DNA of 64,000 bases from an uncultured Oscillibacter sp. (GCA_910576845.1 CAJTJA010000001.1:62001-126000), one strand, 5' to 3'. Counted from the first letter of the stretch, positions 1 to 7,655 are shown. The notes: generated by a model from the letters alone, not told the origin. Program-made: numbers and translations.

Positions 1-749
1 GCTACGAGCTGTCTGTCCCGGAGCTGCAGGAGCCCTTTGCGGCGGCGCTTGAGGAAGAGGGGCCGCAGCTCTTAATCTTACATACACATGGCAGCGAGTC
101 CTACACCCCCGCACCGGGGGCTGAAATCGTCTGGTCTGGAAATTACCGAACCACCGACTACCGGTACAATGTGGTAAAAGTGGGAGATGAAATGGCTGAA
201 GTGTTCAGCCAGGCAGGCATCTCCGTCCTCCATGACCGGACATTGTATGACTATCCCTCTTATACCGGGGCCTATGACCGCGCCCTGGCGTCTATCCAGC
301 GCTATCTGGAGCAGTATCCCTCCATCCGTTTTATCCTGGACGTTCACCGGGACGCTATTGAGGACGGGCAGGGAAACCAATACAAAGTCGTGTCCGAAAT
401 TGAAGGGGTTGGAACGCCGGCACAGATGTCTCTGGTCATCGGCAGCGACGGCAGCGGCTTAACCCACCCGGACTGGCCGGAAAACCTGAAGCTCGCGGCG
501 GCGGTGCAGCAGGACATTCTGGAACATTACCCAACCCTGATGCGTCCGGTGCTGCTGCGGAACTCCCGGTATAACCAGCACGCTGTCACAGGCTCCCTGC
601 TGGTAGAGGTAGGCGCCGCCGGGAATTCCCCCGAGGAGGCCGTCCTGGCCGGAAAACTTTTTGCCGGGCGAATGGCGGATGTCTTAATAAAAAAACAAAC
701 TGAGGCGGCAGAGCTTCAGAGCAGGTCCGCAGACGCGGTTCCACAATGA
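1..749 (+). CDS. spoIIP: Stage II sporulation protein P (SpoIIP), 3' part
   Basis: Open at the left edge, so the N-terminus with its membrane anchor lies outside the window; the readable frame begins at base 3. SpoIIP is a peptidoglycan hydrolase of the forespore engulfment machinery, working with SpoIID and SpoIIM. The visible part carries the family's HTHGSESY motif, a later conserved LDVHRDA histidine segment and the VEVGAAGNS segment with the conserved glutamate, in the usual order. The C-terminus is short and ends in a polar tail. A strong hairpin with a T tract follows about 40 bases after the stop. The gene marks the host as a spore former. Identification is confident; the missing 5' end is only a window-edge effect. 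Confidence 0.92.
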   Translation, partial: YELSVPELQEPFAAALEEEGPQLLILHTHGSESYTPAPGAEIVWSGNYRTTDYRYNVVKVGDEMAEVFSQAGISVLHDRTLYDYPSYTGAYDRALASIQRYLEQYPSIRFILDVHRDAIEDGQGNQYKVVSEIEGVGTPAQMSLVIGSDGSGLTHPDWPENLKLAAAVQQDILEHYPTLMRPVLLRNSRYNQHAVTGSLLVEVGAAGNSPEEAVLAGKLFAGRMADVLIKKQTEAAELQSRSADAVPQ

Positions 750-788
750 TTCCTCCGTCTCATTTTCTCCCTTTCACAAGCCCCCCGC

Positions 789-822
789 AGCGCCGGCAGA
801 TAACTGCACGGCGCTTTTTTTG
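789..822 (+). terminator. Intrinsic terminator after spoIIP
   Basis: AGCGCCG (789-795) pairs with CGGCGCT (809-815), with a further GCA/TGC extension inside, and runs straight into a T-rich tract. It separates spoIIP from the sigma factor promoter. Confidence 0.85.
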
Positions 823-840
823 TTTTTTTCTGATTCGCTC

Positions 841-870
841 TTGCAACCTCTCCACTGGAAAACGTACAAT
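841..870 (+). promoter_or_regulatory. SigA-like promoter for the 919 sigma factor
   Basis: TTGCAA (841-846), an 18-base spacer and TACAAT (865-870) lie just after the spoIIP terminator and about 50 bases before the ATG of the sigma gene. Its housekeeping character suggests the regulator is transcribed at a basal level. Confidence 0.6.
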
Positions 871-918
871 TTATAGTGAAAGGCGCTTTTCAAAATCTCC
901 GCAGGAGAGGAGACTTCT

Positions 919-1476
919 ATGGACGACCATACGATTATTGAGCTCTACTGGGCCCGCGCAGAGGATGCCATTCAGGAAACCGCGGCCAAATACGGCAGAT
1001 TATGCCGTGTGATTGTGGGAAATATTCTCATAAATCCTGACGACAGCGAAGAATGTGTAAACGACACTTATTGGGGACTTTGGAACGCCATGCCGCCCCA
1101 CCGTCCCCACCGTCTCGCTGTGTTCATAGGGCGGGTAGCCCGAAACCTGGCCCTGAAAAAATTTGACTACCTCACCGCCGCGAAAAGGAATCCAACAGCC
1201 CTTTGCTCTCTGGAGGAACTGGGAGACTGTGTTTCAGGCAGAACAGCGCCGGAATCCGAGCTGGAAAACCGCAGAATAGAAGAGGCCATCACCGGATTTC
1301 TCCAACAGCAGCGAGAGGAACAGCGGAATGTTTTTTTGCTGAGATATTGGTATTTTGAATCCATTGACAGTATCTGCCGCCGCACAGGCTTCGGAAAAAG
1401 CAAAATAAAATCCATGCTCCGCCGTACCCGGCAGAAATTGCGGGAGCATCTGGAACAGGAGGAAATTGAACTATGA
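919..1476 (+). CDS. RNA polymerase sigma-70 family (ECF-like) factor
   Basis: 185 residues. The N-terminal half has the region-2 pattern around DDSEECVNDTYWGLWNAMPP (about residues 41-60) followed by a short linker, and the C-terminal half a region-4 helix-turn-helix ending in SKIKSMLRRTRQKLREHL. That is the two-domain ECF architecture. The start is an ATG about 10 bases after GGAGAGGAG. The stop overlaps the next start by four bases (ATGA), so it is translationally coupled to a single-pass membrane protein, the usual sigma/anti-sigma arrangement. I do not recognise the subgroup and cannot name targets. The class call is firm; the regulon is unknown. Confidence 0.88.
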   Translation: MDDHTIIELYWARAEDAIQETAAKYGRLCRVIVGNILINPDDSEECVNDTYWGLWNAMPPHRPHRLAVFIGRVARNLALKKFDYLTAAKRNPTALCSLEELGDCVSGRTAPESELENRRIEEAITGFLQQQREEQRNVFLLRYWYFESIDSICRRTGFGKSKIKSMLRRTRQKLREHLEQEEIEL

Positions 1477-2132
1477 ATCAACGGCAATTATCCGACCGCA
1501 TCGGAAACGTGGAGGAAGAACTGATTCATCAGGCTGCAAAAACGCCTGATTACGCCGCGCGGAGAAGGAAAAGCAGCCTGCGCCGTCTGGTGTCTTTGGC
1601 GGCAGTCATTGCACTGATGGCCATCAGCTTTACCACGGGGGCCCTCGCCTTCAGCCGGGAAACCATCGTGGAGACCCCGGCAGAGCAGGAAACACTGGAG
1701 CTGACGAAGCTGGGCTTGACGCTGATCCTGCCGCAGAGCTGGAAGGGCCGCTATGAGCTGATAGAGTGGGAGGGGCAATATGTGGTGGTCTGTCCCGAGG
1801 TCCGGGAGGCGGCCCTGGCTCAGGCCAGGGCGGAATGGGCCGGGGGCGAAATGGAGTGGCCGGAGGAGCTGGACCGGAATCCCTTCTCCGGAGGAATGCT
1901 GTTCTACATCTTCGGCATCCCCGAGGCCCTGACGCCGGAGCAGCTCCCCGACAGCGACTGGGGCTCCTTCGCCGAGTTTACCGAGACCCGCTACCTGCTG
2001 GCCACGGCGGAGCGGACCTATCTTCTCTGCCACGCCAGCGACGTGCAGTTCACCGAGGAAACCAGAGCGCTTTATGAGCGGTTGGAGCAAAGCGTTAAAG
2101 ACATTCGCATCGTGGTGGATCATGTTTTATAG
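1473..2132 (+). CDS. Single-pass membrane protein, probable anti-sigma factor of the 919 sigma
   Basis: 219 residues, overlapping the sigma gene by ATGA. A basic N-terminal cytoplasmic segment of about 40 residues is followed by one hydrophobic stretch near residues 41-60 (LVSLAAVIALMAISF) and a long acidic, Trp/Glu-rich extracytoplasmic domain. No zinc anti-sigma HxxxCxxC motif is visible, and I see no RsiV or DUF4179 signature I can name. The anti-sigma role is inferred from coupling and topology only. A hairpin with a T tract follows the stop. Confidence 0.6.
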   Translation: MNQRQLSDRIGNVEEELIHQAAKTPDYAARRRKSSLRRLVSLAAVIALMAISFTTGALAFSRETIVETPAEQETLELTKLGLTLILPQSWKGRYELIEWEGQYVVVCPEVREAALAQARAEWAGGEMEWPEELDRNPFSGGMLFYIFGIPEALTPEQLPDSDWGSFAEFTETRYLLATAERTYLLCHASDVQFTEETRALYERLEQSVKDIRIVVDHVL

Positions 2133-2145
2133 TCAAATAACTTAA

Positions 2146-2166
2146 AAAAACAGCAAAGCTGTTTTT
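2146..2166 (+). terminator. Terminator after the sigma/anti-sigma operon
   Basis: AAAAACAGC AAA GCTGTTTTT forms a compact hairpin followed by the T run, 14 bases after the stop of the preceding gene. Confidence 0.75.
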
Positions 2167-2201
2167 CAGGCGGACGGAGCTTGCCAGCGTGTGAAACACG
2201 C

Positions 2202-2311
2202 TATATTTGACTATGAAATCCAAACCAGGGCCGCTTTCAGCGGCCTGCTGCGGTGTGCACGCCGCAGCGCTCAAAAAGAATTTTTGATTCTTTTCAAGTT
2301 GCTTGATTATA
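2202..2311. repeat. MITE-like intergenic repeat, family 2 copy 1
   Basis: About 110 bases bounded by imperfect inverted ends: TATATTTGACTAT on the left, and TTGCTTGATTATA on the right, whose complement is TATAATCAAGCAA. The interior holds a GC-rich hairpin (CTGCGG...CCGCAG) and an AAAGAAT...ATTCTTT hairpin. A similar layout occurs at 26789-26892. It sits between two converging operons and encodes nothing convincing. Confidence 0.5.
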
Positions 2312-2329
2312 ACCGGGTAACCGCAAAGA

Positions 2330-2357
2330 GGGAGACCGCCCTAAAGGGTGGTCTCCC
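2330..2357 (-). terminator. Terminator-like hairpin after rsiV
   Basis: GGGAGACCGCCC (2330-2341) and GGGTGGTCTCCC (2346-2357) form a 12-base stem with one G-T pair and a four-base loop. On the minus strand it is followed by a short pyrimidine tract (TCTTT), 16 bases past the rsiV stop. Confidence 0.65.
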
Positions 2358-2372
2358 GGCGGCCTTTAGCCT

Positions 2373-3224
2373 TCACGAAATGGGAAACTCCGGTATCCCT
2401 GCCGCTCCGGCAGCAATGCTGTATTTAGGGAAGCACACCACCACAGTTCCATCCTCCCGGACGTAGAAGCCGGTGGTCTCATCCACAGTGGTAAAACCGC
2501 CCTGGTCTGCCGGGAAGAAGAAAGTAAAGCCTTCCTCATCCACGCTTTCGGCAATCTGCTTTTCAATCGCGGAGTTGCAGATGTTCACCCAGTCCTCCCC
2601 CAGATAATCCCGGAGAGTCAGATCCCGGTTTTCGGCAATGTCCAGATTGTAATAATACCGCTCTTCCATTGAGGACACCCAGCCCTCCCCGAAAGTCACC
2701 ACAAAGGAGACCCGGGAATCCGTCCGGCTTTTGATCTCATAGTCCGCGATGACGTCCATTTCCCGGCCGGCCCACTCCTCTTCCGTGCCGCCGGTGGCAA
2801 AGAACGCCTCCCGGTAGTCGTCCCAGTCCTGCCGGGCCTTGGCCAGATGGGCATCCACTCTTTCCTGGACGGCTGCGTTGACTTTCTCCGCCAGGCCGCT
2901 GTCCGCCTCCACCCGGGGGACAGACACATCATAGTGGATGCCGTCTTCGGTTTTATCGTAGTCTACGAACGTTAATATCTGAAACAGTCCGCCCAAAACG
3001 GGCACACCGGCGGCGGCCTTAGCCACAGTTGGAGACAGGTTCAGACCCGCCAGAACCGCGCAGAAGCAGGCGGCGGCAGACGCCCAGCGGCGGAATGTCC
3101 GTCCCCGGCGGGCCCGGTAGCGGGCCTTGCCCTCCCGGATTCCTGCCTGAACCCGGGCATCCAGCTCCTGGGGAATAGGGGTGTTCTCGTAAGATTCTTT
3201 CGCGCTCTTGAATTCGTTCATCAT
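2373..3224 (-). CDS. rsiV: RsiV-family anti-sigma factor (DUF3298)
   Basis: 283 residues. Layout: a cytoplasmic N-terminus of about 45 residues, one membrane segment near 46-66 (WASAAACFCAVLAGLNL), then an extracytoplasmic region with the RsiV/DUF3298 pattern, including YYYNLDIAENRDLTLRDYLGEDW and a C-terminal FTFFFPADQGGFT...GTVVVCFPKYSIAAGAAG segment. In B. subtilis and relatives RsiV binds lysozyme directly and is cut by signal peptidase, then an intramembrane protease, releasing SigV. The start overlaps the upstream sigma gene by four bases, as expected for a cognate pair. Family assignment is strong; lysozyme binding is inferred from the family. Confidence 0.88.
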   Translation of the reverse strand: MMNEFKSAKESYENTPIPQELDARVQAGIREGKARYRARRGRTFRRWASAAACFCAVLAGLNLSPTVAKAAAGVPVLGGLFQILTFVDYDKTEDGIHYDVSVPRVEADSGLAEKVNAAVQERVDAHLAKARQDWDDYREAFFATGGTEEEWAGREMDVIADYEIKSRTDSRVSFVVTFGEGWVSSMEERYYYNLDIAENRDLTLRDYLGEDWVNICNSAIEKQIAESVDEEGFTFFFPADQGGFTTVDETTGFYVREDGTVVVCFPKYSIAAGAAGIPEFPIS

Positions 3225-3700
3225 ATCTCCGCTCCTTCCATAGCGACGCGCAGCTTCTTCAGCCCCGCATACAGACGGCTTTTCACCGTATTGATGTTCT
3301 GCCCGGTGACTTCGCCGATTTCCTTCAGGGTCAGTTCCTCATAAAACCGCAGCTTGATGACGATTCCCACCTCGGCCGGCAGGGCATCTACCCGCCGGGT
3401 CAGGGACTCGTCGGCGGGTTCCGGGTCCTCCCCGCCCAGCTCCATTCCCTCTTCCGGAAAAGGGACCGTCCGGCCCCGCTGGCGGAGAACGTCGCTGCAG
3501 GTGTTCATCAAAATCCGGGTAAACCAGGTCTTTACGGCCCCGATATCCCGGAGACTGTCCTGGCGCTCCAGCGCCCGGCAAACGGCGGTCTGCACCGCGT
3601 CCAGGGCCTCCTCCCGGTTTTGGAGGACACTGTAAGCCAGCCGGTAAGACCGAGTCTGGGTCTCAATAAGAAATTGCGACAGGGTTTCTTCCTTCGTCAC
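3221..3700 (-). CDS. sigV: ECF sigma factor, SigV type
   Basis: 159 residues from the GTG at 3700, chosen because AGAAAGGAG lies seven bases upstream and the length matches the 166 residues of B. subtilis SigV; a longer in-frame extension to 3979 lacks a ribosome site and would swallow the promoter. Region 2 (YSVLQNREEALDAVQTAVCRAL) and region 4 (LPAEVGIVIKLRFYEELTLKEIG...NTVKSRLYAGLKKLR) are both clear. It is coupled to the RsiV-like anti-sigma gene downstream. In the family the regulon gives lysozyme and cell-wall stress resistance; targets here are not visible. The promoter at 3771-3799 suggests autoregulation. Confidence 0.88.
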   Translation of the reverse strand: MTKEETLSQFLIETQTRSYRLAYSVLQNREEALDAVQTAVCRALERQDSLRDIGAVKTWFTRILMNTCSDVLRQRGRTVPFPEEGMELGGEDPEPADESLTRRVDALPAEVGIVIKLRFYEELTLKEIGEVTGQNINTVKSRLYAGLKKLRVAMEGAEI

Positions 3701-3770
3701 ATCGATGCTCCTTTCTGAAAGGGTTCCCGCCGTCCGGTCCGGCGCCTGACTCTGGGCGGCTTCTGTAGTA

Positions 3771-3799
3771 TAGACGGAGAAAGGGGGCGGAAAGTTTGA
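3771..3799 (-). promoter_or_regulatory. ECF-type (SigV-like) promoter of sigV-rsiV
   Basis: On the minus strand TCAAACTTT (the -35 hexamer TCAAAC is the complement of 3794-3799) is followed after 17 bases by CGTCTA (complement of 3771-3776). This matches the TGAAAC / CGTCTA shape known for SigV-type ECF promoters and lies about 70 bases before the chosen GTG. Confidence 0.7.
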
Positions 3800-4025
3800 G
3801 AACAGGATGAAAATTTTCGGACTGCAAGCCCTGTCCGGCCCTTGACGAAACAGCGGCTTACGGCAGGTCTTCCCGCTGAGAAGAGCGGCTTTCCGCAGAA
3901 ATGCCGGCTCCGCCAGTGCTTTCACAGTGTATTCCAGGGCTGCATTCTCCCTGACAAACGGGTGCGTAAAGGCTGGCACTGCGGCAGGATCAAGGAAAAA
4001 CGAATATTTCCCCCAAAATTTTTGG

Positions 4026-4054
4026 TTGTCTTCCCGGCGGAAGTCCGGTATTAT
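4026..4054 (+). promoter_or_regulatory. SigA-like promoter of the macro-domain gene
   Basis: TTGTCT (4026-4031), 17 bases, TATTAT (4049-4054), placed 37 bases before the ATG. Confidence 0.6.
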
Positions 4055-4091
4055 GTAGAATACCCAACCTATTTAATAAGGAGGTCCCGCT

Positions 4092-4628
4092 ATGGGGCGC
4101 TTTTCTGTTCTCGTAGGCGATATCACAAAATCCGATGCCCAAGCCATTGTCAATGCCGCCAACACCTCCCTGCTGGGCGGCAGCGGGGTGGACGGGGCAA
4201 TTCACCGGGCCGCCGGACCGAACCTTCTGGCGGAGTGCCGGACCTTAGGCGGCTGTGAAACCGGACAGGCCAAGCTGACAAAAGGATACCTCCTCCCCGC
4301 ACAATATGTGATTCACACTCCCGGTCCCATCTGGCAGGGCGGGGATACCGGTGAGGCAGCCCTGCTGGCCTCCTGCTACCGTTCCTGTCTGATATTAGCG
4401 GAAGGCCACGGCATTGAAAGCGTGGATTTCCCCTCTATTTCCACTGGAGTGTATGGCTACCCCATGGCCCAGGCGGCCAGCGTAGCTCTGAAGGCTATTA
4501 TGGATTTCCTCCAGAGCCACGATCTTCCCCGCCGGGTGCGGATGATCTGCCATACGAAACAGGCCGCTGAAATCTATCGCCAGACCTACAACATGTGGTA
4601 CGCCGGAGACAAATCCGAGAGGCTGTAG
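4092..4628 (+). CDS. Macro domain protein, O-acetyl-ADP-ribose deacetylase type
   Basis: 178 residues, essentially one macro domain. It shows the MacroD/YmdB hallmarks in order: VGDITKSDAQAIVNAANTSLLGGSGVDGAIHRAAG (residues about 8-42; key residues are the Asp, the AIVNAAN strand and the GGSGVDGAIH ligand loop) and later SVDFPSISTGVYGYP. Proteins of this kind remove acetyl groups from O-acetyl-ADP-ribose or ADP-ribose from acidic residues on proteins. AAGGAGG lies eight bases before the ATG. It stands alone between a promoter and a strong terminator, so it is monocistronic. Class is firm; the in vivo substrate is open. Confidence 0.93.
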   Translation: MGRFSVLVGDITKSDAQAIVNAANTSLLGGSGVDGAIHRAAGPNLLAECRTLGGCETGQAKLTKGYLLPAQYVIHTPGPIWQGGDTGEAALLASCYRSCLILAEGHGIESVDFPSISTGVYGYPMAQAASVALKAIMDFLQSHDLPRRVRMICHTKQAAEIYRQTYNMWYAGDKSERL

Positions 4629-4630
4629 CG

Positions 4631-4675
4631 CAAACGCCGGAAGGTGCAGTCCTTCCGGCGTTTGTCTTATCTCTT
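4631..4675. terminator. Bidirectional terminator, macro gene / yigZ
   Basis: CAAACGCCGGAAGG (4631-4644) and its exact complement (4651-4664) form a 14-bp stem between two converging genes; pyrimidine-rich sequence follows on the plus side. Confidence 0.85.
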
Positions 4676-5310
4676 TATTCTTCTCTCGGTCCCGGCAGGT
4701 ATTCCTCTCCCGCCGGGACCATGGACAGCTGTCCGGCAGACAGCTCTGTCAGCCGGGCGCCAAAGGCCGCCGCCCCCTCCGGGGAAAACGCTGTGTGCAG
4801 CAGCACCTCCGTCCCATAATCCGCATCCCGGAGAACCCCGCCCCGGGCGGATATCTCCAGCTTCAGCCGCTCCAGAAGCGGATACGGGCAGGGCACGTCC
4901 CATAAAGTCCAAAGGCTGACCCAGGCGGTGCCCGCCGCGTCCAGCCCGTCCCTGGCTCCCCGGCCATAGGCGCGGCTCAGCCCCCCCGCTCCCAGCAGCA
5001 CGCCGCCAAAGTACCGGGTCACAACACAGCAGACGTTGGTGACCTCCTGGCGCTGAAATACGTTCAGCATGGGCTGCCCGGCGGTGCCCTGAGGCTCGCC
5101 GTCGTCGGAGTAGCGGACTGCGCCGCCCTCCCGAATCAGATAGCACCAGCAATGGTGCCGGGCGTCGTAGTGCTTTTTTCGGACCTCTTCAATTTTGGCC
5201 CGGGCCTCCGCCTCGGTCTCCACCCGCCAGAGGTTCGTGATAAAGCGGGAGCGCTTTTCGGTGAATTCGGTTTCAACATCCGAGAAGGGAACGCGGTAGC
5301 CGTCAGCCAT
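4675..5310 (-). CDS. yigZ: YigZ/IMPACT family protein
   Basis: 211 residues from the ATG at 5310, which has AAAGGAG eight bases upstream; a longer frame to 5445 would run through the overlapping regulator. The N-terminal UPF0029 (IMPACT) domain contains ...KKHYDARHHCWCYL, RYSDDGEPQGTAGQPML and VVTRYFGGVLLGAGGL, the most recognisable family signatures; the C-terminal third corresponds to the DUF1949 ferredoxin-like domain. The family is linked to translation control, but its bacterial role is poorly defined. The start overlaps the end of the XRE gene by eight bases, so the two are probably co-transcribed. Confidence 0.9.
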   Translation of the reverse strand: MADGYRVPFSDVETEFTEKRSRFITNLWRVETEAEARAKIEEVRKKHYDARHHCWCYLIREGGAVRYSDDGEPQGTAGQPMLNVFQRQEVTNVCCVVTRYFGGVLLGAGGLSRAYGRGARDGLDAAGTAWVSLWTLWDVPCPYPLLERLKLEISARGGVLRDADYGTEVLLHTAFSPEGAAAFGARLTELSAGQLSMVPAGEEYLPGPREE

Positions 5311-5548
5311 GGCCGCTCTCCTTTTTGGCGGGCGGCAGCATGTCCCGGACATCGGTCCGGCCCAGCAGGTAATCCGCGTTGACCTGGAAGTAATCCGCCA
5401 GGGCGACGATATTCTGGAAGCTAGGCAGGTTTGTCCCCCCTTCAAACCGCTGGTAATGACGGTCCGCCAACCCCAGGGCCGCCGCCGTCCGCGCCTGTGT
5501 CTCCTTCCGCTCTTTCCGCAAGGCGCGGAGTCTTTCTTGAAATATCAT
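5303..5548 (-). CDS. XRE-family HTH regulator, module 1
   Basis: 81 residues, nearly all a Cro/CI helix-turn-helix: LRALRKERKETQARTAAALG (residues about 7-26), recognition segment LADRHYQRFEGGTNLPSF, then ALADYFQVNADYLLGRTD. It is divergent from the small gene at 5634 across a promoter with a palindromic operator (5562-5601) and overlaps yigZ downstream. The short C-terminus leaves no room for an effector domain, so it probably acts as a dimeric repressor. A second regulator with the same size, orientation and DYLLG ending lies at 18558-18812. Confidence 0.87.
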   Translation of the reverse strand: MIFQERLRALRKERKETQARTAAALGLADRHYQRFEGGTNLPSFQNIVALADYFQVNADYLLGRTDVRDMLPPAKKESGHG

Positions 5549-5561
5549 GGCTCCCTCCTCT

Positions 5562-5601
5562 TGACACGCTATATTTGTTGTGCTACACTGTCTATAGCAC
5601 G
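5562..5601 (+). promoter_or_regulatory. Promoter and operator of the module-1 small gene
   Basis: TTGACA (5562-5567), a 17-base spacer and TACACT (5585-5590) form a near-ideal SigA promoter. GTGCTA (5581-5586) and TAGCAC (5596-5601) are exact inverted repeats that overlap the -10. GCTATA and TATAGC form a second, wider pair. This is the obvious site for the divergent XRE protein. Confidence 0.75.
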
Positions 5602-5633
5602 CTAAGTTTTGTGTTTTTAGAAAGGTGATTTCT

Positions 5634-5843
5634 ATGTCCGACTTCCTGCCCTGGCTCCACGCCCACTACATCCGTCCGCAGCTCGACGCCGCGCCAAAAC
5701 GGGACTACGCCTTCCACTTCGACCTCATCCGCAGCGACCTGCCTCCCGCCGGCCGGGAAAGCCTGGACAAGGTCCTGGAATTCACGGCCATCCAGGCGTT
5801 CCTCCTGGGCCTCCGCACCGGGGAGGGCCTCAGCCGTCTGTGA
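5634..5843 (+). CDS. Small acidic protein, DUF6809-like, divergent from XRE regulator
   Basis: 69 residues from the ATG at 5634, chosen because AAAGGTG lies seven bases upstream; a GTG at 5625 overlaps that site. It is helical and soluble, with no signal peptide or membrane segment. The C-terminal AFLLGLRTGEGL resembles the F-x-x-G-x-R-x-G ending of DUF6809-type small proteins and of the protein at 18892-19143. The last bases overlap the convergent hflX end by 14. Function unknown; the divergent regulator and operator suggest it is the controlled output of a two-gene module. Family assignment is tentative. Confidence 0.6.
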   Translation: MSDFLPWLHAHYIRPQLDAAPKRDYAFHFDLIRSDLPPAGRESLDKVLEFTAIQAFLLGLRTGEGLSRL

Positions 5844-7101
5844 ACTCCGCCACCCGTCCCAGGGTCCGGGGGGAGCATACCGCCGTCACGTCGATGGTCT
5901 CGCCGTATTCCACCCTCTCCACCTTGGCCTCCTTGTAGAGCATGTCCAGCAGGCCGCCCCGGTCATAGGGCAGGTGAATTGTCACCCGGCGGACGCCCTT
6001 GTCCAGCCGCCGGGCAACCATTTCCAGCAGCTTATCCACGCCCTCGCCGGTCTTGGCAGAAACAACGCAGATATCCTCGCCATGGGGCATGATCTCCCCC
6101 AAGGGGAGCCGGTCCGCTTTGTTGAACACGTCAATTCGGGGCAGGTCTCCCGCCCCCAGCTCTAAAATTAGCTCTTCCACCACCCGGGCCTGTCCCTGCC
6201 AGTCCTCACTGGACACGTCAATCACGTGGAGCAGTATGTCTGCGTACTCCAGCTCCTCCAGCGTGGCCTTGAACGCTTCGACAAGCTGATGCGGCAGCTT
6301 GCGGATAAAGCCCACGGTGTCGCTGAGCACCACATCTGTGGTATCGCTGACATGGAGCAGGCGGCTGGTGGTATCCAGCGTGTCGAACAGGCGGTTGTTC
6401 GCCGGGATGCCCGCCCCGGTAAGGCGGTTTAAAAGGGTAGACTTCCCGGCATTCGTGTAACCCACCAGAGCCGCAACCGGAATTTCATTCTTCCGCCGCT
6501 GGCGGCGCTGGGTATTCCGCACCCTGCGGACATCCTCCAGGTCCTCCCGAAGCTTGTCGATCTTCCGGTGAATGTGCCTGCGGTCCGTCTCCAGCTGGGT
6601 CTCGCCGGGGCCCTTGGAGCCGATGGGCCCGCTGCCGCTGGTACCAGCCTGGCGCTCCAAATGGGTCCACATGCCCGTCAGGCGGGGCAGCAGGTATTGA
6701 TACTGGGCCAGCTCCACCTGTAAGCGCCCCTCTCTTGTCCGGGCTCTTTGGGCGAAGATATCCAGGATCAGCCCGCAGCGGTCCAGAACCTGCACCCCCA
6801 GCAACTCCGTCAGGCAGCGGAGCTGAGAGGGAGACAGATCGTTGTCGAAGATGACCATGGTGGCCCCAGTATTTTCGCAGTAGAGCTTGACCTCAGCACA
6901 CTTGCCCTCGCCGATGAAGGTTCTTGGATCTGGTGTGTTCCGATTTTGCAGAACCATGCCCACCGTTTCGCCTCCGGCAGTCTCCACCAGGGCGGAGAGC
7001 TCCTCCAGCGTATCCTCCCCGGCGTTTTCCTCCCGCTTGAGGACCGGGGAATTCAACCCCACCAAAACCACCTTGTCTCGAATTTCCTTTGTCTCTTGCA
7101 T
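5830..7101 (-). CDS. hflX: GTPase HflX
   Basis: 423 residues, typical length. The N-terminal HflX domain has NPDPRTFIGEGK-like sequence (here NTPDPRTFIGEGK, residues 55-67), the linker includes GSKGPGETQLETDRR (161-175), and the G domain begins with the P-loop GYTNAGKST (214-222) and has the G3 motif SDTVGFIRKLP and a G4 NKAD. HflX binds the 50S subunit and splits stalled or stress-idled 70S ribosomes. AAGGAAGT lies just before the ATG. The flavin reductase gene ends 36 bases upstream on the same strand, so read-through is possible. Very confident. Confidence 0.97.
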   Translation of the reverse strand: MQETKEIRDKVVLVGLNSPVLKREENAGEDTLEELSALVETAGGETVGMVLQNRNTPDPRTFIGEGKCAEVKLYCENTGATMVIFDNDLSPSQLRCLTELLGVQVLDRCGLILDIFAQRARTREGRLQVELAQYQYLLPRLTGMWTHLERQAGTSGSGPIGSKGPGETQLETDRRHIHRKIDKLREDLEDVRRVRNTQRRQRRKNEIPVAALVGYTNAGKSTLLNRLTGAGIPANNRLFDTLDTTSRLLHVSDTTDVVLSDTVGFIRKLPHQLVEAFKATLEELEYADILLHVIDVSSEDWQGQARVVEELILELGAGDLPRIDVFNKADRLPLGEIMPHGEDICVVSAKTGEGVDKLLEMVARRLDKGVRRVTIHLPYDRGGLLDMLYKEAKVERVEYGETIDVTAVCSPRTLGRVAEFTDG

Positions 7102-7136
7102 AGTACTTCCTTAATATTCCATATAATTTTAAGTTT

Positions 7137-7655
7137 TTATCCTGCGGAGTACGCCTCCGTAATCTCCCCAATGTAAATCCGGTGCCATCCGCCCTTTGCC
7201 CCATAGCTGGGCAGAATCTTTTCCTCTCCGGCGGGGAGAACACAGGCGGGGTCCATGTCCTGGGCATAAAGCTTCCTGCAGACCAGAACCAGTTCCGCCT
7301 CTTCAAAGAAGGGAGCCCCGTTTTCACCGGCGCGGACCGCCAGCCCGCATTCCTTGATTTTATCCATATCCCGTCCACTCTTTGTGCCGCAGACAGCCAT
7401 AGCCTCTTTCCTTTCAGCAGGCATTACGGACACGGTGAACCAATCGCTGTCCTCCATGAATTGATACGTGTAGCGCTCGGGCCGCACATAAACCGTGCAG
7501 GCCGGCAGTCCCCACAGCCGTCCCGTCTGGAACCAGCCGATGGTCATCGTATTGCAGCGCTCCGCCGTTCCGGCGGCAAGCAGCGCGTTCCGGCTGCCGA
7601 AGGCCGGGAGCAGCTCCGGGGCTAAACGTTTGGGGTCTGCGGGGTGCAGTCTCAT
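7137..7655 (-). CDS. Flavin reductase domain (FMN-binding split-barrel) protein
   Basis: 172 residues. It follows the flavin reductase-like pattern: RCNTMTIGWFQTGRLWGLPACTVYVRPERYTYQFMEDSDWFTVSV (about residues 33-77), where NTMTI.W and the VRP.RYT.Q segment contact FMN in relatives, then a CGTKSGRD segment. Members bind FMN and act as reductases or electron carriers, often with unknown partners. AAAGGAG precedes the ATG by nine bases. No partner oxygenase is nearby. The family is clear; the substrate is not. Confidence 0.88.
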   Translation of the reverse strand: MRLHPADPKRLAPELLPAFGSRNALLAAGTAERCNTMTIGWFQTGRLWGLPACTVYVRPERYTYQFMEDSDWFTVSVMPAERKEAMAVCGTKSGRDMDKIKECGLAVRAGENGAPFFEEAELVLVCRKLYAQDMDPACVLPAGEEKILPSYGAKGGWHRIYIGEITEAYSAG

